This document shows positions 9,045 through 16,674 of a DNA stretch of 64,000 nt, piece by piece (within the stretch, counting starts at the first letter, position 1; each line of letters opens with the position of its first letter). A program made the position numbers and the translations under genes. The notes below the pieces were generated by a model. That model did no database searches and was not told where the DNA came from. It saw only the letters and a program-made list of their open reading frames with translations. Source of the DNA: Mycobacterium terramassiliense (GTDB lineage: Bacteria; Actinomycetota; Actinomycetes; Mycobacteriales; Mycobacteriaceae); the NCBI RefSeq assembly GCF_900157385.1, contig NZ_LT717701.1, positions 1,709,772 to 1,773,771 of the forward strand. The letters are read 5' to 3'.

Positions 9045-9488
9045 CTACCCGCATTCGTCGGCGGCGGCCGCGCGCGCGGCGGTGATCACGGCCGCCTGCC
9101 TGGCCAGCGTCAGCTCCGACCAACGGGCGCCCCAGGTGCCGGGTGTGCCCGACGGCGACGCCTGCACCATCGCCAGGTACGGCTCGAAGAGCGACGCACC
9201 CGTCCTGGGCTGGGCCTCCATCCAGACCTTTGCGGCGTGACAGGCCTGGAAATACTCCTCCTCGGTCGAATCCGCGGGGACGTCGACCCTGGTCGTCACC
9301 CCGCCCGGGGTGAGCCCGATGGCGTCCGGCGATGCCGAGGCCGGGCCGCGGGGGATGCCCGACGGGCGCGTCGAGTGAGACGGCGCGGTGCCGCCTGGGG
9401 TGCCGTGCGAGCACCCCGTGACCGCCAAGAGAAGGGCCGCGACGACAACCCCGCTCCGCGGCCCGGGGCGATGACGGCAACGGCGCAC
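9045..9488 (-). CDS. lpqV: Lipoprotein LpqV-like
   Basis: 147-residue predicted lipoprotein: Arg-rich N-region, hydrophobic stretch (VVVAALLLAV) and lipobox LAVTGC with Cys26 as the lipidated residue, so it should be anchored on the outer face of the cytoplasmic membrane. The mature part is Ser/Pro/Gly-rich for about 40 residues, followed by a compact region with one Cys (FQACHAAKVW) and another near the end (ADECG). Its position between the second patatin and the cysteine dioxygenase matches lpqV (Rv1064c). The function is unknown. Confidence 0.82.
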   Translation of the reverse strand: MRRCRHRPGPRSGVVVAALLLAVTGCSHGTPGGTAPSHSTRPSGIPRGPASASPDAIGLTPGGVTTRVDVPADSTEEEYFQACHAAKVWMEAQPRTGASLFEPYLAMVQASPSGTPGTWGARWSELTLARQAAVITAARAAAADECG

Positions 9489-9600
9489 GGTCTCAATCTA
9501 TGCAACACTGGCGACCGTGATGGAGCGCTTCGGATTTTGCGAGTGTTGTCGGCCCTAACACGCCGCCGCTTGCCCATCCGTTGATCCTGGAGCTCCTCAG

Positions 9601-10179
9601 ATGTCCGTTTCTTTTGCGACGCCTGCCGTCGTCTCGTCACCCCTCAAGCCCGCGTCGGGACCCACGCGGCTGCGGGTGCCCGACCTGCTGCACGCCACCG
9701 ACCAGGCCGCCGACCACGTCCTCAGCGGGCGCTATGACCACCTGCTGCCCAGCGGCGGGGTGCCGGATTCCAAGCGCTGGTTCACCCGCATTCATGGCGA
9801 CGAGGAACTGGACGTCTGGCTGATCAGCTGGGTGCCGGGTCACGCCACCGAGTTGCACGACCACGGCGGGTCGCTGGGTGCGCTGACCGTGGTGTCCGGC
9901 TCGCTCAGCGAATTCCGTTGGGACGGAAAAGGTTTGCGGCGGCGCCGGTTGGACGCCGGCGATCAGGCCGGGTTCCCGCTGGGCTGGGTGCATGACGTGG
10001 TGTGGGCGCCCAGGCCCGTTCCGCAGCCGGCGATGAAGGCGGCGCCCGCGGTGGCGCCGACCCTCAGCGTGCATGCCTACTCGCCGCCGCTGACCGCGAT
10101 GTCGTACTACGAGGTCACCGACCGCAACAGGTTGCGCCGCGACCGCACCGAATTGACCGACCAACCGGAAGGATCCTGA
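9601..10179 (+). CDS. Cysteine dioxygenase-type cupin (Rv1065-like)
   Basis: 192-residue cupin of the cysteine dioxygenase type I family, which oxidises cysteine to cysteine sulfinate with non-haem iron. Iron-ligand motifs are visible: ATELHDHGGSLGAL (two His of motif 1) and GWVHDVVW (third His). The SVHAYSPPL segment with the nearby Tyr pair (MSYYEV) is typical of bacterial CDOs. GGAG lies upstream of the ATG. The stop codon shares one base with the start of a rhodanese gene (TGATG), so the two are translationally coupled and probably act on the same sulfur metabolite. Confidence 0.85.
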   Translation: MSVSFATPAVVSSPLKPASGPTRLRVPDLLHATDQAADHVLSGRYDHLLPSGGVPDSKRWFTRIHGDEELDVWLISWVPGHATELHDHGGSLGALTVVSGSLSEFRWDGKGLRRRRLDAGDQAGFPLGWVHDVVWAPRPVPQPAMKAAPAVAPTLSVHAYSPPLTAMSYYEVTDRNRLRRDRTELTDQPEGS

Positions 10180-10625
10180 TGAGCCGCATCGACGTTGTCC
10201 TGAGATCGGCCCGGCGCCGGTTTCGCCGCCTTCGCGCCACCGAGGTGCCCGAGGCGCTGCGGCATGGCGCCGTGCTCGTCGACATCCGGCCGCAGGCCCA
10301 GCGGTTCCGCGAGGGCGAGTTGCCGGGCGCGCTGGTGATCGAACGCAACGTCCTCGAGTGGCGGTGCGACCCGACCAGCGACGCCAGGCTGCCCGAGGCC
10401 GTCGGCGACGACGTCGAATGGGTGATCGTGTGCTCCGAGGGCTACACGTCCAGCCTGGCCGCGGCCGCGCTGCTGGACATCGGCCTGCACCGCGCCACCG
10501 ACGTCATCGGCGGCTACCGCGCGCTGGCCAGTTCCGGTGTGCTGGACAAGCTCGCCGGTGAGCCGGTCGACCCTCGCCAGTCCGCGACGGTGGACGCCGG
10601 TACCGCCGGTCGCCGCTGGCTCTAG
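10179..10625 (+). CDS. Rhodanese-like sulfurtransferase (Rv1066-like)
   Basis: 148-residue single-domain rhodanese. The active-site loop VIVCSEGYTSSLAAAALL carries the persulfide Cys in the CxxGYxSSLAA form common in actinobacteria. The N-terminal part has the usual VLVDIRPQAQRFREGELPGA block. The ATG at 10179 overlaps the cysteine dioxygenase stop by one base. Members of this family often accompany cysteine dioxygenase and may process sulfite or thiosulfate arising from cysteine sulfinate; that link is inferred from context. It converges on the membrane hydrolase gene 26 bases downstream. Confidence 0.85.
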   Translation: MSRIDVVLRSARRRFRRLRATEVPEALRHGAVLVDIRPQAQRFREGELPGALVIERNVLEWRCDPTSDARLPEAVGDDVEWVIVCSEGYTSSLAAAALLDIGLHRATDVIGGYRALASSGVLDKLAGEPVDPRQSATVDAGTAGRRWL

Positions 10626-10651
10626 GCAACCGGTTTGCCGCGCCGGCCCGG

Positions 10652-12388
10652 CTAGCCGTTGGCGTGCAGCAGCGGCCGCAGTTTGTCTGTCTTCTCCGGT
10701 GTCCAACCGGGTGGCGACAGCACCGCCGCCCAGCCGTTGGCGACATCGGCGACGTAGTGGTGGCCGTGCCCGTCCGGCACGTCCACCGCCACCGCCATGT
10801 CGGCCGAGACTTGCAGGAACGTCACCACCGGGATCCAGTAGGTTTCGGGCAGCACGTCGTACCCGCGCTTTTCGCGCAGCCAGTCGGGCTTGGCGAACAG
10901 CAGGTCGGGCGTCCACCAGGCGATCGGATCGGAGGCGTGCTGTAGATAGACCACCCGCGGGTGGCCCCATGCGGCGTTCGGGCGCCCCAGATCGCTTGCG
11001 CGGGCGACGAATCGGACGTTCTTGCCGTCGTTGTAGACCGGCAGCCACTGGGGGGAGCCGGCGTCGCGCGTCGACGTCAGGTCGGTCCAGATCGTGTTGT
11101 TGAACGTCGGCCCGCTGAACAGCGCGCCGTCGGTGCGGGCTAGGACGTTGTTGAGGCTCATGAACGGCGCCTCGCCGCCGAACGATCCCAGGCTCTCGCC
11201 GAACACCACGAGCTTGGGGCGCTGCCCTTCCGGCATCTGGCGGACCAGCCGGTCGACGGCCTCGAAGAGCGCCTGGCCGGCGTGCCGCGCGTTCTCCTTG
11301 TCCACCAGGAACGACAGCCAGCTCGGCAGGAACGAGTACTGCATGCTGACGATCGCGGTGTTGCCGTTGTACATGTACTCCAGCGCGGAGGCCTCGGCTT
11401 CGTTGATCCAGCCGGTGCCGGTGGTCGTCGCGACCGCGACGACGGCGCGCTGCAGCCCGCCCTCGCGTTGCAGCTCTTGAGCCGCCAGCTCGGCGGCCGC
11501 GGTGATGCCGTCCGCGGAGTTCAGCCCGGCGTAGGCGCGGATCGGTTGGGTGGCGGGGGACCCGTTGAACGTGGTCAGTTCGTCGACGCGGGGCCCACCC
11601 TCGATGAACACGCGGCCCTCGCGACCAAGCGACTCCCACGAGACCAGCGACTGTGGGCCACCGGATCTCAGCGGCGTTTTTGGCGCCGCCGTGTCGGGGC
11701 TCATCTCGTTGTTGGCCGACGCGAACGTGTTGTTCATCGTGCGCATGGCGAACTTCAACACGACGCCGTTGAGCAGGGTGATGGTCAGCACCACGAGCAC
11801 GACCACGACGATGGTCACCGAAAGGCGAAACGGCGCAATTCGATCCAGCTGCTCCACCAGAAAACGAACCAGCCAGCGGATGAACTGGCCAAGCTCGACC
11901 AAAGCGAACAGCACCACCAGCGACAGCGCGCCCGCGATCGGATAGTCATACCAGTGAAGGTGTTCGACACCCATCAGATCGCGCACGTTGTCTTGCCAGA
12001 CGTGGAACCGGATCGCCATGATCACCATGCCCGCCGCGCCGACCGGGATCATCACCATCCACGCCCACCGCGGCGCGGGCGGACTGTAATTCTTGGTGCG
12101 CATGTAGCGGACCAGCCAGACCGCGAAGACCCCCAGCCCGTAGCCGATGGCCCCGGAGATGCCGCTGACCAGCCCCTGGAACAACGCGCCGCGCGGCAGC
12201 AGCGACGGCGTCATCGAAAACAAGATGAAGATCAGTCCGACCGAGGTGCCCATGAAGGTGTAATGCCTTACCCACCAAGGCCTCGAGCGTTGTACGCGAG
12301 GCCTACCGGTTTGCGGTGTGGGTTCCGGCTCGGCCTCACGGTCGGCTTCGTCTTGGGGGGCGGTCGTCGCGGAACCCGGGTCGCTCAT
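10652..12388 (-). CDS. Membrane alpha/beta-hydrolase (Rv1069c-like)
   Basis: 578-residue protein with five predicted membrane helices in the first half (for example TSVGLIFILFSMTPSLLP and VTIVVVVLVVLTITLLNG). A soluble alpha/beta-hydrolase-like domain follows, in which FGESLGSFGGEAPF holds the likely Ser nucleophile (about residue 397). The architecture matches the mycobacterial Rv1069c family. The substrate is unknown; an esterase or lipase role at the membrane is inferred. It starts 9 bases after echA8 ends on the same strand, so echA9-echA8 and this gene look like one operon. Confidence 0.83.
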   Translation of the reverse strand: MSDPGSATTAPQDEADREAEPEPTPQTGRPRVQRSRPWWVRHYTFMGTSVGLIFILFSMTPSLLPRGALFQGLVSGISGAIGYGLGVFAVWLVRYMRTKNYSPPAPRWAWMVMIPVGAAGMVIMAIRFHVWQDNVRDLMGVEHLHWYDYPIAGALSLVVLFALVELGQFIRWLVRFLVEQLDRIAPFRLSVTIVVVVLVVLTITLLNGVVLKFAMRTMNNTFASANNEMSPDTAAPKTPLRSGGPQSLVSWESLGREGRVFIEGGPRVDELTTFNGSPATQPIRAYAGLNSADGITAAAELAAQELQREGGLQRAVVAVATTTGTGWINEAEASALEYMYNGNTAIVSMQYSFLPSWLSFLVDKENARHAGQALFEAVDRLVRQMPEGQRPKLVVFGESLGSFGGEAPFMSLNNVLARTDGALFSGPTFNNTIWTDLTSTRDAGSPQWLPVYNDGKNVRFVARASDLGRPNAAWGHPRVVYLQHASDPIAWWTPDLLFAKPDWLREKRGYDVLPETYWIPVVTFLQVSADMAVAVDVPDGHGHHYVADVANGWAAVLSPPGWTPEKTDKLRPLLHANG

Positions 12389-12397
12389 CGAAGCGTC

Positions 12398-13177
12398 CTA
12401 TCGGTGGGTGAAGTTGGGGGGCCGCTTCTCGATGAATGCCGCCATTCCCTCGGACTGGTCCTCGGTCGCGAATGTGGAATGGAACAGCCTACGTTCGTAG
12501 AGCAGCCCCTCGGACAGCGTGGATTCGAAGGCGCGGTTGACGGCTTCTTTGGCCATCCGCGCCGCCGAGCGCGACATCTGCGAAATCGTGGTCGCGACGG
12601 CCTTGGCCTCGGTCAGCAGGTCGTCGGCCGGCACCACCCGCGAAACCAGGCCGCTGCGTTCGGCTTCGGCGGCGTCGATGGTGCGCCCCGTCAGGATGAG
12701 GTCCATGGCCTTGGCCTTGCCGATGGCGCGGGTGAGCCGCTGCGAACCGCCCATGCCCGGCAGCACACCGAGTTTGATCTCCGGCTGGCCGAACTTCGCC
12801 GTGTCGGCCGCGATCAGCAGGTCGCACATCATCGCCAGCTCGCAGCCGCCGCCCAGCGCGTGACCGGCCACCGCGGCGATGGTGGGGGTGCGGACGGCGG
12901 CCAGTGTGCCCCAGGCGGCGAAGAAATCGGCGTCGAACGCGTCGGCGAAGGTCAGGGCCGCCATTTCCTTGATGTCGGCGCCGGCCGCGAACGCCCTGGC
13001 CGAACCGGTGATGATGATCGCCCCGATGCCCGGATCGTTGTCCAATGCGGTTGCCGCGCTGGTGACTTCGCGCATCACCTGGCTGTTGAGCGCGTTGAGC
13101 GCCTGCGGCCGATTCAGCGTGATGGTCCCGACCCGCTGATCGCGTTCGACGAGGATGGTCTCGTAGTTATCGGTCAC
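12398..13177 (-). CDS. echA8: Enoyl-CoA hydratase EchA8-like
   Basis: 259-residue crotonase-fold enzyme, expected to hydrate 2-enoyl-CoA in beta-oxidation. Visible features: the oxyanion-hole segment SARAFAAGADIKEMA, AGHALGGGCELAMMCDLL, and FGQPEIKLGVLPGMGGSQRL with the Glu equivalent to Glu144 of rat hydratase. The second catalytic Glu position reads Asp (KAMDLILTG), a conservative change I believe is shared with mycobacterial EchA8. It lies 13 bases downstream of echA9 and 9 upstream of the membrane hydrolase gene. Confidence 0.9.
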   Translation of the reverse strand: MTDNYETILVERDQRVGTITLNRPQALNALNSQVMREVTSAATALDNDPGIGAIIITGSARAFAAGADIKEMAALTFADAFDADFFAAWGTLAAVRTPTIAAVAGHALGGGCELAMMCDLLIAADTAKFGQPEIKLGVLPGMGGSQRLTRAIGKAKAMDLILTGRTIDAAEAERSGLVSRVVPADDLLTEAKAVATTISQMSRSAARMAKEAVNRAFESTLSEGLLYERRLFHSTFATEDQSEGMAAFIEKRPPNFTHR

Positions 13178-13190
13178 CCGAACCGCCTTT

Positions 13191-14237
13191 CTAGAATTTC
13201 AGGTCGTCGTCGACCGGCGCGAAATACGCCTCGACGTCGGCCGGTGTGATGTCGGCCAGCGTCGCCGGCGACCACTTCGGATTGCGATCCTTGTCGATGA
13301 TCTGCGCGCGGATGCCCTCCACCAGGTCGTGTGAGCGCGCCGACGCGCTCGAGACCCGATAGTCCTGGACCAGAACGTCTTCCAGCGTCTGCATCGTGGC
13401 GGCGCGGCGCACCGCCTCCAGCGCCACCGACACGGCGATGGGGGAGCGGGTGGCGATCAGGTCGGCGGCGGCTTCAGCGCGTGCCGCACCGGGACCCCTA
13501 TGACCACGCAGGGCCGCGAGGATGTCTTCGACAGTGTCGCCCGCGAAACACCGGTCGATCCAATCGCGTTGCGCGGCAAGCTCGCTCGGTGGCGGCTCGA
13601 CGGCATGGGCGGCCAGCGCGCGGTCGATGCCGTCCTCGACGATCGCCTTGGTGAAGGCTTCCAGTTGGTCGTGCGGGACGTAGTGGTCGGCGAATCCCAT
13701 GGCGATGGCGTCGGATCCGGAGAACGGCGCCCCGGTCAGGGCGGCGTAGAGGCCGAGCTCGCCGGGGGCCCGCGAAAGCAGAAACGCCCCGCCGACGTCG
13801 GGGATGAACCCGATGCCCACCTCCGGCATTGCCACCTTTGAGGTTTCGGTCACCACCCGCACGCTCCCGTGCGCGCTGACGCCGACCCCGCCGCCCATCA
13901 CGATGCCGTCCATCAACGACACGTACGGCTTGGCGAACCTGCCGATCTGGCCGTCGAGCAGATACTCGTCGCGCCAGAATTTGCGTACCTCGACGCCGTC
14001 CTTGCGGGCGCTGTGGTAGACCGCGACCACGTCGCCGCCGGCGCACAGGCCGCGATCGCCCGTCCCCGCCAGCACCACCGCGCGCACCGCGTCGTCGGTT
14101 TCCCAACGGGTGAGTACGGCGCTCAACGCGTCCACCATGTTCTGATTCAGCGAGTTGATGGCCTTGGGGCGATTGAGCGTGATCAGCCCGACGGCGCCTT
14201 CGACTCGGGTCAAAACCTCATCGGATTCGTCACTCAA
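13191..14237 (-). CDS. echA9: 3-hydroxyisobutyryl-CoA hydrolase-like crotonase EchA9
   Basis: 348 residues, longer than simple hydratases and typical of the 3-hydroxyisobutyryl-CoA hydrolase branch of crotonases (valine degradation). Motifs: GLCAGGDVVAVYHSA, SLMDGIVMGGGVGVSAHG and MPEVGIGFIPDVGGAFLLSR. The C-terminal extension covers SVALEAVRRAAT to the end (TPADVEAYF). The H37Rv counterpart echA9 (Rv1071c) is annotated as an enoyl-CoA hydratase, but the motifs favour a hydrolase. First gene of the echA9-echA8-hydrolase operon. Confidence 0.87.
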   Translation of the reverse strand: MSDESDEVLTRVEGAVGLITLNRPKAINSLNQNMVDALSAVLTRWETDDAVRAVVLAGTGDRGLCAGGDVVAVYHSARKDGVEVRKFWRDEYLLDGQIGRFAKPYVSLMDGIVMGGGVGVSAHGSVRVVTETSKVAMPEVGIGFIPDVGGAFLLSRAPGELGLYAALTGAPFSGSDAIAMGFADHYVPHDQLEAFTKAIVEDGIDRALAAHAVEPPPSELAAQRDWIDRCFAGDTVEDILAALRGHRGPGAARAEAAADLIATRSPIAVSVALEAVRRAATMQTLEDVLVQDYRVSSASARSHDLVEGIRAQIIDKDRNPKWSPATLADITPADVEAYFAPVDDDLKF

Positions 14238-14469
14238 CGCGCCAGCCTCCCAATCGCCGCCCGGTCTCGACCAGCAATCTAGATCGTCACGACTGCAGCG
14301 ATGCCCGCGGGTAAGGTTTATGTTTGACAGGACGACAACAACAGAGCCCGTTTAAATAGCCTCGAAACGCCGAGAAAACAGCAGGTCCGTTGGGAACCCT
14401 GGCGACCCGCTGGTCGTTGAGCAAGTGTTCGCACAGCTCGAACCCACAGCCATAAGAGAGGATCAGACG

Positions 14470-15306
14470 GTGCGGGAGACAAGTAACCCGGTATTTCGCT
14501 CGCTGCCCAAGCAGCAGGGCGGATACGCGCAATTCGGCACTGGAGCAGCCCCCGGCTACTACCAGGCCGACCCCTACACAGCTCCCTACCAGGAGACCAA
14601 GGCTTCCCGTCCGCTGACCATCGACGACGTCGTCACCAAGACCGGCATCACGCTGGCCGTGCTGACCGCCGCGGCCGTCGTGTCCTACTTCATGGTGGCG
14701 TCCAACCTCGCGTTGGCGATGCCGCTGACCCTCATCGGCGCGCTCGGCGGCCTCGGTTTGGTGCTGATCGCGACCTTCGGTCGCAAGCAGGACAACCCCG
14801 CGATCGTGCTCAGCTACGCCGTTCTCGAGGGGCTGTTCCTCGGCGCCGTCTCGTTCGTCTTCGCCAACTTCCAGGTCTCCAACGCCAACGCGGGCGCGCT
14901 GATCGGCGAGGCCGTGCTGGGGACCTTCGGCGTGTTCTTCGGGATGCTCGTGGTCTACAAGACCGGCGCCATCCGGGTCACGCCCAAGTTCACGCGGATG
15001 GTGGTCGCCGCCCTGTTCGGGGTGCTGTTCCTGATGCTCGGCAACTTCGTGCTGGCGATGTTCCACGTGAACGGCGGCGCGGGTCTGGGCCTGCGCAGCG
15101 GCGGACCGATCGCGATCATTTTCTCGCTGGTGTGCATCGCCATCGCGGCGTTCAGCTTCCTGATCGACTTCGACGCGGCCGACCAGATGATTCGCGCCGG
15201 CGCGCCGGAGAAGGCGGCATGGGGCATCGCGCTCGGCCTGACCGTGACCCTGGTCTGGCTGTACCTCGAGATCCTGCGCCTGCTCAGTTACCTGCAAAAC
15301 GACTAG
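14470..15306 (+). CDS. Bax inhibitor-1/YccA family membrane protein (Rv1072-like)
   Basis: 278-residue integral membrane protein of the Bax inhibitor-1 superfamily with about seven hydrophobic helices after a polar Gly/Tyr-rich N-terminus of about 55 residues. Helices include TLAVLTAAAVVSYFMVA and MVVAALFGVLFLMLGNFVLA. The C-terminal QMIRAGAPEKAAWGIAL segment is typical of bacterial members. I place the start at GTG 14470, preceded by AGAGAGGA; this gives 278 residues, the length I recall for Rv1072. The frame is open upstream to 14425. Some family members conduct Ca2+; the role here is unknown. A strong terminator follows. Confidence 0.87.
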   Translation: MRETSNPVFRSLPKQQGGYAQFGTGAAPGYYQADPYTAPYQETKASRPLTIDDVVTKTGITLAVLTAAAVVSYFMVASNLALAMPLTLIGALGGLGLVLIATFGRKQDNPAIVLSYAVLEGLFLGAVSFVFANFQVSNANAGALIGEAVLGTFGVFFGMLVVYKTGAIRVTPKFTRMVVAALFGVLFLMLGNFVLAMFHVNGGAGLGLRSGGPIAIIFSLVCIAIAAFSFLIDFDAADQMIRAGAPEKAAWGIALGLTVTLVWLYLEILRLLSYLQND

Positions 15307-15323
15307 CCCCGGCTCTGACGGGG

Positions 15324-15358
15324 AAAAACCGGCACGCCTGTGGGCGTGCCGGTTTTTT
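15324..15358 (+). terminator. Rho-independent terminator
   Basis: Perfect 15-bp inverted repeat (AAAAACCGGCACGCC / GGCGTGCCGGTTTTT) with a 4-base loop and a run of T, 18 bases after the stop of the Bax inhibitor-1 gene. It separates that gene from the oxidoreductase-sigma operon. Confidence 0.9.
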
Positions 15359-15445
15359 GTGCCCTGACGGCGTTGCGCGTGCCATGACGGCGGGGTTTGT
15401 CGCGGCGTGTCGCCGCCCTGATTTCACACCCGAGGCCGCCGTGCA

Positions 15446-15473
15446 TGTCACAACCGCGACGGCCGGATGCGTC
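15446..15473 (+). promoter_or_regulatory. Candidate ECF41-type promoter
   Basis: TGTCACA (15446-15452) and CGTC (15470-15473) are separated by 17 bases, upstream of the oxidoreductase gene. As I recall the literature on ECF41 sigma factors, their target promoters carry TGTCACA at -35 and CGTC at -10. The sigma factor encoded in this operon belongs to that group, so autoregulation is likely. A transcript starting about 7 bases after CGTC would have a leader of roughly 35 bases before the ATG at 15514. Confidence 0.65.
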
Positions 15474-15494
15474 TGCTGATGGTCAGACGCATCC
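15465..15494. repeat. Perfect 11-bp inverted repeat overlapping the promoter
   Basis: GGATGCGTCTG (15465-15475) and CAGACGCATCC (15484-15494) are exact reverse complements separated by 8 bases. The left arm contains the candidate -10 CGTC, so the full structure is unlikely to be transcribed. It looks more like a binding site for a dimeric regulator acting on the ECF41-type promoter. Confidence 0.7.
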
Positions 15495-15513
15495 ACTCGT
15501 GAAAGGCAGGACC

Positions 15514-16674
15514 ATGAAGCACATCGTGATCATCGGCGGCGGCTACGCGGGCATGGCGGCGACGACCCGCTTGGCACGTCGGGTCAAGGGCCGCGACGAC
15601 GTGCGCCTCACCCTAGTGAATCCGCAGACGCGTTTCACCGAGCGGCTGCGGTTGCACGAGGCGGCCTCGGGACGGCAGCTGGCCGATCTGCAGATCCCGG
15701 AGATGCTCGCCGGCACCGACGTCGAGTTCGTCCAGGGCTGGGTCACCGGCATCGACGCCGACGCGCGGACCGTTCGTCTCGACGACGAGCGCACGATCGG
15801 CTACGACACGCTGGTGTACGCGCTGGGCAGCGTCGCGGATAGCCAGGACGTGCCCGGCGTCGACGAATTCGCCTACACGCTCGACAGCTCCCACAACGCC
15901 GGGCTGCTGGCCCGGCAGCTGGACCGGCTCGGCTCCGGCCCGGTGGTGGTGGCGGGCGGCGGCCTGACCGGAATCGAATCGGCGGCCGAGATCGCCGGGC
16001 GGCATCCGGGACTCGACGTCGTCCTGCTCAGCAGGCAGGCGCCCGGGTCCGCCATGGGCCCCAAGGCGCGCGCCCGCCTGCACGCGGGTCTGGACCGGTT
16101 GGGCGTGCGGATCCGCGCCGGCGTCGACGTCGTCAAGGTGATGCCCGACGGGGTTGCCCTGGCCGACGGCGAGGTGGTCGCGGCGCGGGCGGTGCTGTGG
16201 GTGACGGGAGTGCGGGTGTCACCGGTGGCGGCGGCCGCGGGGTTGTGCGTCGACGAGCGCGGCCGGATCGTCACCGATGCCTCGCTGCGCTCGGTGTCGC
16301 ACCCCAACGTCTACGTCGTCGGTGACGCCGCGGCGATCCGGCAACCGTACGGCGTGATGCACGGGACCTGCCAGAGCGGCATCCCGACCGGTTTGCACGC
16401 CGCCGCCAACATCGTCCGCGAACTCAAGGCCAAGCAGCCCAAGCGGTTCCGATTCGGCTACATCCATCAGCCGGTGAGCCTCGGACGGCGCGACGGCGTC
16501 ATCCAGTTCACCCATCCCGATGACAGCCCGACGCGGTTCTATTTGGCGGGACGCTGGGCCGTGGCATACAAGGAAACGGTGAGCGCGAGCCCGTGGACGA
16601 CGTACCGCCTGCTCAAAGTGCTGCCCTGGCTAGGCGCGGCGACCTGGCGGCGGGGTGGAAGCTTCACCCGATGA
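15514..16674 (+). CDS. FAD-dependent NADH dehydrogenase-like oxidoreductase
   Basis: 386-residue flavoprotein of the pyridine-nucleotide-disulfide/NDH-2-like group. The FAD-binding motif VIIGGGYAGMAATTRLA is at the N-terminus, the NAD(P)-binding motif VVVAGGGLTGIESAAEIA lies near residue 150, and VYVVGDAAAI holds the second FAD contact near 270. No membrane anchor is evident. The ATG at 15514 follows GAAAGGCAGG. Its 3' end overlaps the ECF41 sigma factor start (ATGA), so the two are coupled. ECF41 sigma factors are known to sit beside carboxymuconolactone decarboxylases, oxidoreductases or epimerases and activate them; this gene fits the oxidoreductase case. Not part of the H37Rv gene order here. 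Confidence 0.87.
   Translation: MKHIVIIGGGYAGMAATTRLARRVKGRDDVRLTLVNPQTRFTERLRLHEAASGRQLADLQIPEMLAGTDVEFVQGWVTGIDADARTVRLDDERTIGYDTLVYALGSVADSQDVPGVDEFAYTLDSSHNAGLLARQLDRLGSGPVVVAGGGLTGIESAAEIAGRHPGLDVVLLSRQAPGSAMGPKARARLHAGLDRLGVRIRAGVDVVKVMPDGVALADGEVVAARAVLWVTGVRVSPVAAAAGLCVDERGRIVTDASLRSVSHPNVYVVGDAAAIRQPYGVMHGTCQSGIPTGLHAAANIVRELKAKQPKRFRFGYIHQPVSLGRRDGVIQFTHPDDSPTRFYLAGRWAVAYKETVSASPWTTYRLLKVLPWLGAATWRRGGSFTR

Noticed and set aside
14324..14357. TTGACA with TTTAAA as a promoter of the Bax inhibitor-1 gene
   Set aside because: The spacer is about 21 bases, too long for a confident call.
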